The position numbers and the translations under genes were made by a program. This document shows, one piece after another, positions 15,084-23,797 of a stretch of 28,213 nt of DNA; position 1 is the first letter of the stretch; the number at the start of each line of letters is the position of its first letter. The stretch lies in NCBI GenBank assembly GCA_937902395.1, contig CALGTV010000110.1:1-28213 (forward strand). Direction: 5' to 3'. The stretch is from an uncultured Ruminococcus sp. Lineage in GTDB: Bacteria; Bacillota; Clostridia; Oscillospirales; Ruminococcaceae. Under the pieces are notes generated by a model. That model did no database searches. It was not told the origin of the DNA and saw only the letters and a program-made list of their open reading frames with translations.

Positions 15084-17807
15084 TTAATCCTCGCGGTACT
15101 CCTCTACCATATATGCCTCGAAGATATCGCCTTCCTTAACATCGCTGAACTTTTCAAGGCTGATACCGCACTCGTAACCCTCGGCTACTTCCTTAGCGTC
15201 GTCCTTGAAACGTTTAAGACCTGCAATCTTGTCATCAGCAATGATGATACCGTCACGTACAACACGAACCTGACAGTTTCTTACAGCCTTACCGCTGAGA
15301 ACGTAGCTTCCTGCAACCATACCAACGTTGGATATCTTATATACCTGACGTACTTCAATACGTCCGAGTTCAACATCACGGAACTTAGGTGCAAGCATAC
15401 CCTTCATAGCTGTTGTGATTTCTTCGATAGCATCGTAGATGATACGGTAAAGTCGGATATCAACACCGTCTCTTGCGGCACTTTCAGCAGCAACGGGGTC
15501 AGGACGAACATTGAAGCCTACAATAATAGCATTTGAAGCATTTGCAAGCATAACGTCGCTTTCCTTTACAGCACCAACTGCACCGTGGATAACTCTTACT
15601 CTTACTTCATTATTTGAAAGTTTTTCAAGGGACTGCTTTACAGCCTCAACTGAACCCTGAACGTCAGCCTTAACGATAATGGGAAGCTCCTTGATTTCGC
15701 CCTCTGCAATCTGGCTGAACAGGTTGTCAAGAGTAACCTTGCGGTATGCGTTGAACTGCTCCTGCTTAGCCTCGTGCTTTCTCTGCTCAACAAGCTCTCT
15801 TGCAAGACGCTCATCTTCAACAGCATTGAAGATATCGCCTGCGCTGGGAACCTCTGCAAGACCTGTAATCTCGACAGGAACAGAAGGACCTGCGGATTTT
15901 ACAGTTCTGCCCTTATCGTTAGTCATAACACGTACTCTACCAACAGATGTACCTGCAATAAGCACATCACCCTGTTTAAGTGTACCATTCTGTACAAGGA
16001 GGGTTGCAATAGGACCTCTGCCCTTATCAAGACGCGCTTCGATAACTGTACCCTTTGCAAGTCTGTCGGGATTTGCCTTTAAGTCCTGAACCTCTGCAAC
16101 GAGAAGAACGTTTTCGAGAAGCTCGTCAAAGCCCTCGCCAGTCTTAGCTGATACTGGAACACAGATGATATCTCCGCCCCAGTCCTCGCAGACGAGCTCA
16201 TACTTTGTGAGTTCCTCCTTGATACGCTCGGGATTTGCGCCCTCTTTATCCATTTTATTGATAGCAACGATAATCTGTAATCCTGCTGATTTAGCATGGT
16301 TGATAGACTCAACCGTCTGAGGCATGATACCGTCATCTGCGGCAACAACAAGGATAGCAATATCAGTGATATTTGCACCTCTTGCACGCATTGAAGTAAA
16401 CGCCTCGTGTCCGGGAGTATCAAGGAAAGTAATCTTCTGTCCGTTTACCTTAACCTGATAAGCACCGATATGCTGTGTGATACCGCCTGCCTCGCCGTCA
16501 GCAACGTGAGCGTTTCTGATACGGTCAAGGATAGATGTCTTACCGTGGTCAACGTGTCCCATAACTACAACTACGGGGCAGCGTGGCTCAAGGTTTGTAT
16601 CGTCATCATCGCTGTCGTCGATAAGACGCTCCTCAATAGTAACAATAACTTCCTTTTCAACCTTTGCGCCCATTTCCTCAGCGATAAGTGAAGCTGTATC
16701 AAAATCGATTTCCTGATTGATAGAAGCCATTACACCAAGTCCCATAAGCTTCTTGATAACGTCTGTAGCAGTAGCTTTGAGACGTACAGCAAGCTCGCCT
16801 ACAGTAATTGTATCGGGAATAAGAACCTTGAGCTGCTGTTTTCTTGCACGCTCCAGCTCCAATCTCTTGAGCTTCTCAGCCTCTGATTCCTTCTTAGAGA
16901 ACTGCTGGCGGTTTCTCTGTGCGGATTTCTGGTTAATCTTCTGCTTCTTGGAAGAATAGTTTTCGTTGCTGTGCTTTCTGTTTCCTGAAGCCATTTGGTC
17001 GTACTTTTCGTTATACTTATCCAAATCTACATAGCTTCCTCTTGTATCAACAGTACGTCTCTGTGTAGCAGTTGAAGCTGTCTCTGATGAAAAATTTGTA
17101 TTGAGCTTTGTAGCTTCGCCTCTTTCACGTGCTTTAGCCTGCTCCTTCTTCTTTTTCTTGTCTGAAGGCTTATTTTCCTGCTTTTTCTCTGTAGCCTTCG
17201 CATTATCCTTTTTTAACTCATCCACAGGTTTCTTCTCCTCCTGAACGGGTTTATTTTCGGGTTTATTCTCCTTAACCTGCTTTTCCTCAGTTCTGACCTC
17301 CTGAACAGGCTTATTTTCAGCCTTGACCTCCGGCTTTGTTTCCTGTACGGGCTTTTCAGCAGGATTCTTCTCTGCGGGAGTTTCCTTTACGGAAGCAATC
17401 TCAGCCTTTTCGGTCTTAGGCTTATTTTCTGTTTTTGGCTTTTTATCAGACTTCGGAGCTTCTGCATTATCCTTTTTCTTTTCCGATTTTGCATTTTCCT
17501 TTGTCTGTACCTTTTTATCGGATTTCACAGCGTCCTTGACTTCCTTTTTCTTTTCAGCCTTAGGAGCTTCCTTGATTTCTTCTTTTTTCTCAGGCTTAGG
17601 AGTGTTCTTTGTTGCAAAATACTCATCAAGGGACTGAACCTCATGAGCCTTTGTATGATGCTCCAGCACCTGATTCATCTCTGCTTCTGTAAGAGTTGAA
17701 GCAGGCTTCTTTTTTGTATCACCCTTTGAAGCAAAGAACTCAACAAGTTCCTTTGCTGATATGTTAAGATCCTTTGCAGCGTCGCTTAATTTTATCTTTT
17801 TTGCCAT
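15084..17807 (-). CDS. infB: Translation initiation factor IF-2
   Basis: IF-2 is the GTPase that places initiator tRNA on the 30S subunit and promotes subunit joining. The start is the ATG at 17807, with AAGGAGG about 10 nt upstream; a longer frame lacks such a site. The 907-residue protein has an N-terminal IF2N-like helix domain (~1-50), a long Lys/Glu/Pro/Ala linker (~65-310) with repeats like ENKPVQE, a second IF2N domain (~325-385), and the G domain with GHVDHGKT (417-424), DTPGH (463-467), NKMD (517-520) and SAK (553-555), followed by beta-barrel and C-terminal domains. The 86-nt gap before it holds a GCCGT-GGAT-ACGGC hairpin (17831-17844) next to the ribosome binding site. Confidence 0.97.
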   Translation of the reverse strand: MAKKIKLSDAAKDLNISAKELVEFFASKGDTKKKPASTLTEAEMNQVLEHHTKAHEVQSLDEYFATKNTPKPEKKEEIKEAPKAEKKKEVKDAVKSDKKVQTKENAKSEKKKDNAEAPKSDKKPKTENKPKTEKAEIASVKETPAEKNPAEKPVQETKPEVKAENKPVQEVRTEEKQVKENKPENKPVQEEKKPVDELKKDNAKATEKKQENKPSDKKKKKEQAKARERGEATKLNTNFSSETASTATQRRTVDTRGSYVDLDKYNEKYDQMASGNRKHSNENYSSKKQKINQKSAQRNRQQFSKKESEAEKLKRLELERARKQQLKVLIPDTITVGELAVRLKATATDVIKKLMGLGVMASINQEIDFDTASLIAEEMGAKVEKEVIVTIEERLIDDSDDDDTNLEPRCPVVVVMGHVDHGKTSILDRIRNAHVADGEAGGITQHIGAYQVKVNGQKITFLDTPGHEAFTSMRARGANITDIAILVVAADDGIMPQTVESINHAKSAGLQIIVAINKMDKEGANPERIKEELTKYELVCEDWGGDIICVPVSAKTGEGFDELLENVLLVAEVQDLKANPDRLAKGTVIEARLDKGRGPIATLLVQNGTLKQGDVLIAGTSVGRVRVMTNDKGRTVKSAGPSVPVEITGLAEVPSAGDIFNAVEDERLARELVEQRKHEAKQEQFNAYRKVTLDNLFSQIAEGEIKELPIIVKADVQGSVEAVKQSLEKLSNNEVRVRVIHGAVGAVKESDVMLANASNAIIVGFNVRPDPVAAESAARDGVDIRLYRIIYDAIEEITTAMKGMLAPKFRDVELGRIEVRQVYKISNVGMVAGSYVLSGKAVRNCQVRVVRDGIIIADDKIAGLKRFKDDAKEVAEGYECGISLEKFSDVKEGDIFEAYMVEEYRED

Positions 17808-17893
17808 AGGCGAAATAACCTCCTTAGTGAGCCGTATCCACGGCATTTGGAAACAAATTATAGTATATAGTATATGTCAGCACCTTGCGGTGA

Positions 17894-18214
17894 TTATTTT
17901 CCGATGTCGGCGATTTTCAGAAATCCGCCTGCAAAGCCTTTATCGCAAATTGCCAGTACTGCCGTTTCCTTGCCGCAGTATCTGCCGATTTCGGCTTTTT
18001 CAAGTTCGGTTTCAATTACGGGAATATTATATTTTCCACATACAAACCGTACTTCCTTGACAGTTTTTTCCGAAGCGTCAGCCGCTGTAAGTACAGCGAA
18101 AGCCTTGCCGCTTTCAACAGCTTCCTTTGAGCTGTCAAATCCCTTGACCGCCCTTCCTGCCTTTATACATATTGTCAGCAGGTCAGCTGTTTTCTGTTTC
18201 TTTTCTGAGTTCAT
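17894..18214 (-). CDS. ylxQ: L7Ae-family RNA-binding protein YlxQ
   Basis: This 106-residue protein resembles the L7Ae/L30e/YlxQ family of kink-turn binding proteins, with the ADLLTICIKAGRAVKG start and a middle with alternating strands and helices (AFAVLTAADAS, CGKYNIPVIE). In Firmicutes it sits between ylxR and infB, as here. Its start, with GAGGT 8 nt upstream, lies inside ylxR, so the genes overlap by 32 nt in different frames. Its precise role is unresolved. Confidence 0.9.
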   Translation of the reverse strand: MNSEKKQKTADLLTICIKAGRAVKGFDSSKEAVESGKAFAVLTAADASEKTVKEVRFVCGKYNIPVIETELEKAEIGRYCGKETAVLAICDKGFAGGFLKIADIGK

Positions 18215-18461
18215 CTGCCATTACCTCGTATACGCTTTCATCTATTCTGCATGAGAGAGATTTTTCAAATCTTCTTGCCTTGCGAGCCTTTTCAAAGCAT
18301 TGTGCGTCTTTGCATAAATATGCACCTCTGCCGTTTTTCTTTCCTGTAAAATCAAGACTTATTTCATTTTCAGGGGATTTTACAACGCGCATAAGCTCTT
18401 TTTTCGGCTTCATTTCGTTACAGCCAAGGCAAAGTCTCATTGGAATTTTCTGGGATTTCAT
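18183..18461 (-). CDS. ylxR: YlxR (DUF448) RNA-binding protein, probable RNase P modulator
   Basis: This 92-residue protein has the family pattern PMRLCLGCNEMKPKKELMR at the N-terminus and GRGAYLC in the middle, a small basic fold that binds RNA. YlxR homologues have been reported to bind and modulate the RNase P RNA (RnpM); I am carrying that over from the family. It starts 3 nt after the nusA stop, and its GAGG ribosome binding site lies in the last codons of nusA, implying coupling. Confidence 0.92.
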   Translation of the reverse strand: MKSQKIPMRLCLGCNEMKPKKELMRVVKSPENEISLDFTGKKNGRGAYLCKDAQCFEKARKARRFEKSLSCRIDESVYEVMADELRKETENS

Positions 18462-18464
18462 ATA

Positions 18465-19742
18465 TTATTCCTCAGCTGTTTCAGCAGTGGATTCCTCAGC
18501 CTCGGGAGCTGTTTCTTCCGCAGTTTCAGCAATCTCCTCAGAAACAGAAGCTTCCTCAGCGACCTCGGGAGTTTCCTCAACAGGTTCGAGATTTTCAACT
18601 AAATCAGTGATAACCTCAGCAGCCTCAGCAAGAACTTCATCAGCCTTGTTCAGAAGTGCGTCTGGATAATCCTCTGCAAGCTCCTCAGCGGGCTCACCTG
18701 TCTCAACGTTTGTCTGGGGCTTAATGTCGATTTTATAGCCTGTCAGCTTAGCGGCAAGCTTAGCATTCTGTCCCTTGTTGCCGATAGCAAGTGAAAGCTG
18801 ATTATTCGGAACAACAACAGTGCAGGTCTTTTCCTCAACAGATGTGATAACTGTTTTCATAACCTCAGCAGGAGCAAGTGCCTTTGCGATAAATTCTCTG
18901 GGATTTTCGCTCCATGGGATAATATCAATTTTTTCACCATTGAGCTCGTTTACAACTGCTGTAATTCTTGCACGCTTAGGGCCGATACAAGCGCCTATAG
19001 CGTCAACGTTCGCGTCCTTTGACCATACGGCAATCTTTGTTCTTGAACCTGCCTCACGGGAAATTGACTTAATTTCAACAGTTCCGTCGTAAATTTCAGG
19101 AACTTCAATCTCGAACAGTCTCTTTACAAGGTCCTTATGTGTTCTTGAAATCTTTACAATTGGCTTCTTTGTCTTGTTGGTGATACCTGTGATATAAACC
19201 TTGATATCCTTGCCCTCTGTGATAGTTTCACCGGGAATCTGTTCATTTTTAAAAAGATAGAGTTCAGTTCCCTGATATACTACAGTAACAGTGCCTCTGC
19301 CAGGCTCAATCTGTGAAACCTTTGCAACGATACAATCATGCTCTTTCTTCTCAAATTTATCAAGCATCTGTTCACGGTTGATTTCTCTCAAATCGCCTTT
19401 TATAGACTGCTTAGCAGAGAGGGCAGCCATTCTTCCAAGGGTTGAAATATCGATTTCTTTAAGGATTGTTCCGCCGATGTATGCATTGGGGTCAATAGTT
19501 TTTGCAGTAGCAATATTGATTTCGTTTTCGTCAATAGGCTCATCCTCAATAATTTCCTGTACGATATACATAGCAAATTTCTTTGTAGCAGGGTCTATTT
19601 CTACTCTTATTCTGTCCTCGCTGTGAGGATATGCTCTTTTAGCAGCTTTCAGCATAGCAGACTTTACCTTCTCAACAAGAAGTGCAGTTTCAACGCTGTT
19701 TTCTTCTCCAAGCATCTTTAACGCATCGAAAAAGTTATCCAT
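18465..19742 (-). CDS. nusA: Transcription termination/antitermination factor NusA
   Basis: NusA binds RNA polymerase and RNA and modulates pausing, termination and antitermination. The ATG at 19742 has GGAGG 8 nt upstream and is preferred to one 15 nt earlier. The 425-residue product has the RNAP-binding N-domain (~1-125), S1 (~134-200), and KH domains around IGPKRARI (253-260) and AIGNKGQNAKLA (319-330). A very acidic Glu/Ala tail follows (~350-425). The MITE-like element at 19781-19943 separates it from rimP, so nusA depends on read-through of that element or on a promoter within it. Confidence 0.96.
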   Translation of the reverse strand: MDNFFDALKMLGEENSVETALLVEKVKSAMLKAAKRAYPHSEDRIRVEIDPATKKFAMYIVQEIIEDEPIDENEINIATAKTIDPNAYIGGTILKEIDISTLGRMAALSAKQSIKGDLREINREQMLDKFEKKEHDCIVAKVSQIEPGRGTVTVVYQGTELYLFKNEQIPGETITEGKDIKVYITGITNKTKKPIVKISRTHKDLVKRLFEIEVPEIYDGTVEIKSISREAGSRTKIAVWSKDANVDAIGACIGPKRARITAVVNELNGEKIDIIPWSENPREFIAKALAPAEVMKTVITSVEEKTCTVVVPNNQLSLAIGNKGQNAKLAAKLTGYKIDIKPQTNVETGEPAEELAEDYPDALLNKADEVLAEAAEVITDLVENLEPVEETPEVAEEASVSEEIAETAEETAPEAEESTAETAEE

Positions 19743-19780
19743 AACAATTTCCTCCAATATTATAAATTATAATTATAACA

Positions 19781-19943
19781 GAACTTATTTGCATAGGGAC
19801 AGTATAAGTACTTTCAAGCTTAATTTTTACTGAGGACAAGGCGAGAAGCCGCAGGCATACTTTGTGTATGGCAAGGCTTTTCAACGCAGTCATCAGAAAA
19901 ATATGCCGGAAAGGCTTATGCTGTATCCTTTGAAAATAAGTTC
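19781..19943. mobile_element. MITE-like 163-bp inverted-repeat element between rimP and nusA
   Basis: The outer ~35 nt form an imperfect terminal inverted repeat: both ends start GAACTTATTT and share CA, AGG, ACAG, ATAAG and CTTTC blocks, with a few substitutions and one-base shifts. The inner sequence is also imperfectly self-complementary, with GAGAAGCC against GGCTTTTC, and closes on CATAC-TTTGT-GTATG (19856-19870). It has no coding capacity. The right end begins at the base after the rimP stop codon. I cannot define a clear target-site duplication. The RNA could fold into one long hairpin within the operon mRNA. Confidence 0.75.
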
Positions 19944-20420
19944 TTAATCAAAGTCAAACCAGAGCTTTACAAAAGCGATATCGGCAAAGGGATATTTTAC
20001 CTCTGCGCCGTCCTCCAGTTCAACGGAGATATCCGTCTTATCAGCATTTTTCAGATAAGCGCATATTTCCTTTTCTCCATCAACGGCTCTGATAAATCGT
20101 ATACGCACCTTATCTCCCTCACAGACTTCAAAATGGTCCTCTTTTACAAGTTCTCTTTCAAGTCCTGCGGAACCGATTTCAAGCATATAGCTTTCTTTGA
20201 TAGGGTCAATCTCATCAAGAAGCTTATTTACAGGCTCTGTCACCTTTTCACAATCCTCGATTGTTATACCCTCATCGCAGTCGATAAATATTCTCAGATA
20301 CCAGCTTGCCCCCTCCTTGACGTAGCAAACGTCCCAGAGGTAGTAGCCTAAATCATCGGTTATGGGCTTTACAAGGTCATAAATTCTTTGTTCTGTTGCA
20401 CCGAATTTTTTCAGCTTCAT
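19944..20420 (-). CDS. rimP: Ribosome maturation factor RimP
   Basis: RimP assists 30S subunit assembly. The 158-residue protein is full length for the family, with the N-terminal alpha/beta domain (YDLVKPITDDLGYYLWDV, YLRIFID) and motif YMLEIGSAGLERELV, close to the canonical SSPGLDRPL region, then a C-terminal SH3-like domain. An AAAGGAG site lies 6 nt before the ATG. It is the first gene of the operon, with its promoter at 20489-20517 and a leader hairpin at 20446-20469. Confidence 0.95.
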   Translation of the reverse strand: MKLKKFGATEQRIYDLVKPITDDLGYYLWDVCYVKEGASWYLRIFIDCDEGITIEDCEKVTEPVNKLLDEIDPIKESYMLEIGSAGLERELVKEDHFEVCEGDKVRIRFIRAVDGEKEICAYLKNADKTDISVELEDGAEVKYPFADIAFVKLWFDFD

Positions 20421-20445
20421 CTGTTTCTCCTTTCATATCAAAACG

Positions 20446-20469
20446 AAAGACCGGAAGTTTCCGGTCTTT
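20446..20469 (-). promoter_or_regulatory. Terminator-like leader hairpin of the rimP-nusA-infB operon
   Basis: AAAGACCGG (20446-20454) and CCGGTCTTT (20461-20469) form a perfect 9-bp stem with a 6-nt loop, followed on the minus strand by CGTTTTG. It lies between the predicted +1 (~20482) and the rimP start, so it may attenuate the operon. The T-run is short, and it may instead only shape the leader. Confidence 0.6.
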
Positions 20470-20488
20470 AGCTTACTATGATAATACT

Positions 20489-20517
20489 ATTATATCACAC
20501 AATTTCAGAAAAATCAA
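20489..20517 (-). promoter_or_regulatory. Promoter of the rimP-nusA-infB-ribF operon
   Basis: The minus strand reads TTGATT (20517-20512), a 17-nt spacer, TATAAT (20494-20489). It is placed for a 5' UTR of about 60 nt. Confidence 0.75.
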
Positions 20518-20599
20518 TACCTTTTAGGAAAAATTTTCCCTTTAGAGATAAGAAATCAGAAATAAGTGATTAGAATTATCTGTATTCAAAGGTTACCAT

Positions 20600-20623
20600 A
20601 ATTATGCATTACAAATTACGAAT
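20600..20623. repeat. Second copy of the AATTATGCATTAC intergenic motif
   Basis: AATTATGCATTAC is followed by AAATTACGAAT, a degenerate continuation like that at 410-429. The surrounding 20520-20630 is AT-rich and noncoding. Confidence 0.45.
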
Positions 20624-20625
20624 GA

Positions 20626-20657
20626 TAAAAACGCTCCCTTACAAAAGCAAGAGAGCG
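20626..20657 (-). terminator. Intrinsic terminator of the Big_2 protein gene
   Basis: The minus strand has CGCTCTCTT (20657-20649), an 8-nt loop and AAGGGAGCG (20640-20632), a 9-bp stem with one T-G wobble, then TTTTTATC. It is 6 nt past the stop codon. Confidence 0.85.
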
Positions 20658-20663
20658 AAATTA

Positions 20664-21308
20664 TTATGCTGTAAAGCCGTTTTCTTCAACAGCCGCAACG
20701 GGAGTTGTTGTTGTGAAGTCAAAAACAGGGGTAGTTGTTGTTGCATATGGAGATACAGGATTCACTGGAGATATTACAGAAGCTGTTGTCACAGGCTCAT
20801 TACCCGTACCTGCTACATGAACCTTTATCTCGATTTCAATTCCGGGGTTATTGTCAAAGCTGAGTATGATAAATGTTTCACCCTGTCCAACGCCTGTTAC
20901 ATGGCCGAGATTATCAACCTTTGCAATAGATTCGTCAAGAGACTTCCAAACCTCGTTTGCCTCAGAAGAACCTGTAGGATAGCCTGTTATGTAAGAAATA
21001 TCCGAACCGCCAACATCAATGAACATCTCACGCTTTGAAATGAACACCTCAGCCGCAAGTGGATGTGTTGTAGTAGTTGTTACTGTAGTAACCGGAGCTG
21101 TTGTTGTTACAAGAGTTGTAGTAGTTGTTGTAACTTTCTGTTTTCCGCCATTTTTATCATTTGCGCCGCCTGAACAGCCCTTGAATATCAATACAACGAA
21201 AAGCAATACAAGAAAAGATATAACAGCAAGTGCTCCAAGCTGCCTTTGTCTCAGCATTTTCTTGGTAACTCTTTTTCTTCTCGGTCTGTTTCCAGTGTTG
21301 TTGTCCAT
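20664..21308 (-). CDS. Membrane-anchored Ig-like (Big_2) protein with Thr-rich linkers
   Basis: The 214-residue protein has a basic cytoplasmic N-terminus (1-23), one membrane segment (~24-43), a Thr-rich linker (~60-81), an Ig-like domain resembling Big_2 (~86-167; WKSLDESIAKVDNLGHVTG is the typical core), and a second Thr/Pro/Val-rich tail (~173-205). It probably projects from the membrane through the wall and may bind a surface partner. The function is unknown; Big_2 is a structural module. GGAAGGAA precedes the ATG, and the gene has its own promoter and terminator. Confidence 0.85.
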   Translation of the reverse strand: MDNNTGNRPRRKRVTKKMLRQRQLGALAVISFLVLLFVVLIFKGCSGGANDKNGGKQKVTTTTTTLVTTTAPVTTVTTTTTHPLAAEVFISKREMFIDVGGSDISYITGYPTGSSEANEVWKSLDESIAKVDNLGHVTGVGQGETFIILSFDNNPGIEIEIKVHVAGTGNEPVTTASVISPVNPVSPYATTTTPVFDFTTTTPVAAVEENGFTA

Positions 21309-21372
21309 GATGATTTCCTTCCTTCTTTTTCTTTGTCTCAGGCAAAATGTCTGAATTTTATATCTGCTATAT

Positions 21373-21401
21373 ATTATACCATATTAAAAATAAAAAGTCA
21401 C
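21373..21401 (-). promoter_or_regulatory. Promoter of the Big_2 protein gene
   Basis: The minus strand reads GTGACT (21401-21396), a 17-nt spacer, TATAAT (21378-21373), with extended -10 TGG directly before TATAAT, which compensates for the weak -35. Confidence 0.7.
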
Positions 21402-21481
21402 GTACTTTCAGAAAATTTTACATATTGACAAATTACATCGTTGTTTTTTGTGGAATATTCACAGTTTCTTACAAATTGCAA

Positions 21482-23773
21482 TCACTTATAAAATGCAATC
21501 ATTCTGTTAAGTATGTCCGCATATCTGGGGCAAGTATCCATGGGAAACGAGAATACATATGCTTCAATTCCCACAACTACAAGAGTATAAACAGCGCAGA
21601 TACCCATAATCGCCGTAAATAAACGTTTTTTCTGTGTGTTTTCCGACTTTGTATAAAGCAAGAAAAGCACCGCAAACGCGCCAATTATTACCTGCCATGA
21701 GAAATCTGCCATATATCGCGCAGAATAGCCGCTTTCCCATACAGAGCAGACTATGACAAAGGGCATTATAATTCCCACAAGTCCCACAACTAAAGCCGCT
21801 GATATGCGATTCTTTTTGTCGGGGATATGTTTTAATGCCCGTCCGATGAGTAAATAACCGAAAATCGGCAGTACAAGGAAAATAATTCCGGAAATTGTAC
21901 CCTCATCCTTGAAATAGTAGCTGTTTATTCCAAGATACGAAAAAAGTGCCGACACAAAGGGATAATCGGGTATAAAGGTGGGAGGTGCAAGAAGGAAATT
22001 ATATATTCCAATAAACATATTATGGAAGTGGAATTCCGTTCTTGTAAAATCGTTGATAGTCAGCGAATACTTTATGCCGAACTCAAAAATCGAACCGAAT
22101 CTCGCATAATTGTAATACATCTGGAAAAGTCCCAGCGCACACAGCGGAATAAACGCACATGAGAGAAATTTCACAATGTTTCCCTTGCCCTGCTTTTTAG
22201 CGTTCATTATGTAGAATATACAACCGCATACCGCGTATACTGCAAGGGTAGGTCTGCACATTACAGATAAGCCCATAAGCAGCGACGAAAGAAACACTCT
22301 CGGCAGATTAGCCTTTTCCTTTTCAAAAATCCCCGATGTTATGAAGAAATATGCCGCTGCTGTAAAGCACAGGAATCCCGCCGATATGGACATTTCATAA
22401 AACAGCGGTCTGCCTGCGGAATACCATATTCCACATCCTGCAAGTATCATCAGAAGTCCCGAAAGATATACCCCTGTAGATATTTTACTAAACCATTTCT
22501 TTATAATAGTTGAATAAATCATCGAAAGAAGTATAAGTCCCCCTGCAGAAAAAAGCATTACTGCTATATCTTCGGGAAAGAAATATCCTGTAATGAGATG
22601 ATATGGCAGAAACAAAAGTAATGGTGCTATGCCGTAGTAGGAGTAATATTTTCCCTCATAAAAAACGTGGTCCCAAAGATAATCAACATCATCATAAAAA
22701 CGCGAACCTGTATCGTATGGATTTTCCATGGCAAGAAGTTCCTCTGACGGTTCTTCAAGAAGGCTGAACTGTCCGTTTTCAAAGGCAAGTACAAGCTCCT
22801 GCGTTACCTGATCACCCTCTTTAAGTCTGAAACGCTCCATAAATTCGCCCTTTGGTATTTGCTGAAGCACAAGAATTATCACAAAACATACAGCGCATAT
22901 AGTTATCCATGTTGAAGCTACACGGCAGAAATATTTATTTTTGTTATATGCAAGGTTCATTGTCGCGGAGAATATACAAGCGTATACAAATACTGCAAGA
23001 ACAATTATTATTGTCATTCTAAGCGGCATCACATCAAAGGGAATAGGTCTGTTAAGCTCAAACCCTTTGATTACACAAGCGTCCTTTTCGCCGATTCCAG
23101 CGAATCTGAAACGCGCATCTGTTGTTTTTCCTGCAAGCTGTACCATAGCGTCCTGAGATTGCGTACTGCCGGAAATTACTACGGAATCTATTACTTTAAG
23201 ACGGTAATAATATCCCGTTTCTTCTGTCATATCCCCGAAAAAGCTGACTTGTCTTGCCTTTTCGTCCGTAAATTCCGCTTCAACATGCACTGTGCCGATT
23301 TTCATGTCAAGGTCGTGATATCCGATACTTATTTCATCAAGTCCCTTGACGGAAATTCCGCCTATGGATTCATCGTAAAAGCAGTTTTCAAGGTCGGCAT
23401 CTGCAACAGAGAGAACTGCATGCTCATAATCTCCCGATATAAGTCGATATGAGGGAAACTGAAAATATGTCAGTTCCAGAAGTGCCGCCGCAAGAATAAC
23501 TTTTCCAATAAATACAAGAGTTCGGGATTTATTCTTTTTAAGATAGGTATACAGCACAAATTCAAGAGCCACCGCCGCTCCCATTACGAGAAAAGCACCC
23601 TTGAATGTGCCGAAATTCATAATCATATCGGCAATACCCATAAGCACAAGCACCGCTGTCATACCAAAGACAAAGAGCTTTTTATTTCCTGTCAGCTCCC
23701 TGCGGAAATTTTTAATATATATTACCGAACATACAGTCAATAAAAGTAAGGCTGTAAAAAAAACAAACCACAT
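21482..23773 (-). CDS. Large multi-pass membrane protein, GT-C glycosyltransferase-like
   Basis: This 763-residue protein has several N-terminal membrane segments, a soluble beta-rich insertion (~120-245), and then about ten further membrane segments. The region near residues 360-400 (DVDYLWDHVFYEGKYYSYYG, then LLLFLPYHLITGYFFPE) resembles the luminal loop of uncharacterised GT-C membrane glycosyltransferases, which use lipid-linked sugars. I see no unambiguous catalytic motif, so the call rests on topology and resemblance. AAAGGA lies 7 nt before the ATG. It begins 24 nt after the solute-binding lipoprotein gene, probably in one operon. No clear terminator follows. Confidence 0.65.
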   Translation of the reverse strand: MWFVFFTALLLLTVCSVIYIKNFRRELTGNKKLFVFGMTAVLVLMGIADMIMNFGTFKGAFLVMGAAVALEFVLYTYLKKNKSRTLVFIGKVILAAALLELTYFQFPSYRLISGDYEHAVLSVADADLENCFYDESIGGISVKGLDEISIGYHDLDMKIGTVHVEAEFTDEKARQVSFFGDMTEETGYYYRLKVIDSVVISGSTQSQDAMVQLAGKTTDARFRFAGIGEKDACVIKGFELNRPIPFDVMPLRMTIIIVLAVFVYACIFSATMNLAYNKNKYFCRVASTWITICAVCFVIILVLQQIPKGEFMERFRLKEGDQVTQELVLAFENGQFSLLEEPSEELLAMENPYDTGSRFYDDVDYLWDHVFYEGKYYSYYGIAPLLLFLPYHLITGYFFPEDIAVMLFSAGGLILLSMIYSTIIKKWFSKISTGVYLSGLLMILAGCGIWYSAGRPLFYEMSISAGFLCFTAAAYFFITSGIFEKEKANLPRVFLSSLLMGLSVMCRPTLAVYAVCGCIFYIMNAKKQGKGNIVKFLSCAFIPLCALGLFQMYYNYARFGSIFEFGIKYSLTINDFTRTEFHFHNMFIGIYNFLLAPPTFIPDYPFVSALFSYLGINSYYFKDEGTISGIIFLVLPIFGYLLIGRALKHIPDKKNRISAALVVGLVGIIMPFVIVCSVWESGYSARYMADFSWQVIIGAFAVLFLLYTKSENTQKKRLFTAIMGICAVYTLVVVGIEAYVFSFPMDTCPRYADILNRMIAFYK

Positions 23774-23797
23774 ATCAGAATCCTTTCAAAGCAGGGG

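Noticed and set aside
17073..17640. Low-complexity Lys/Glu/Pro repeats in infB as a possible mobile or CRISPR-like repeat
   Set aside because: They are in-frame linker codons of IF-2; repeat units are short and degenerate with no spacer pattern.
21400..21481. Terminator for the GT-C-like gene
   Set aside because: Only weak pairings without a T-run; transcription may continue to the Big_2 terminator.
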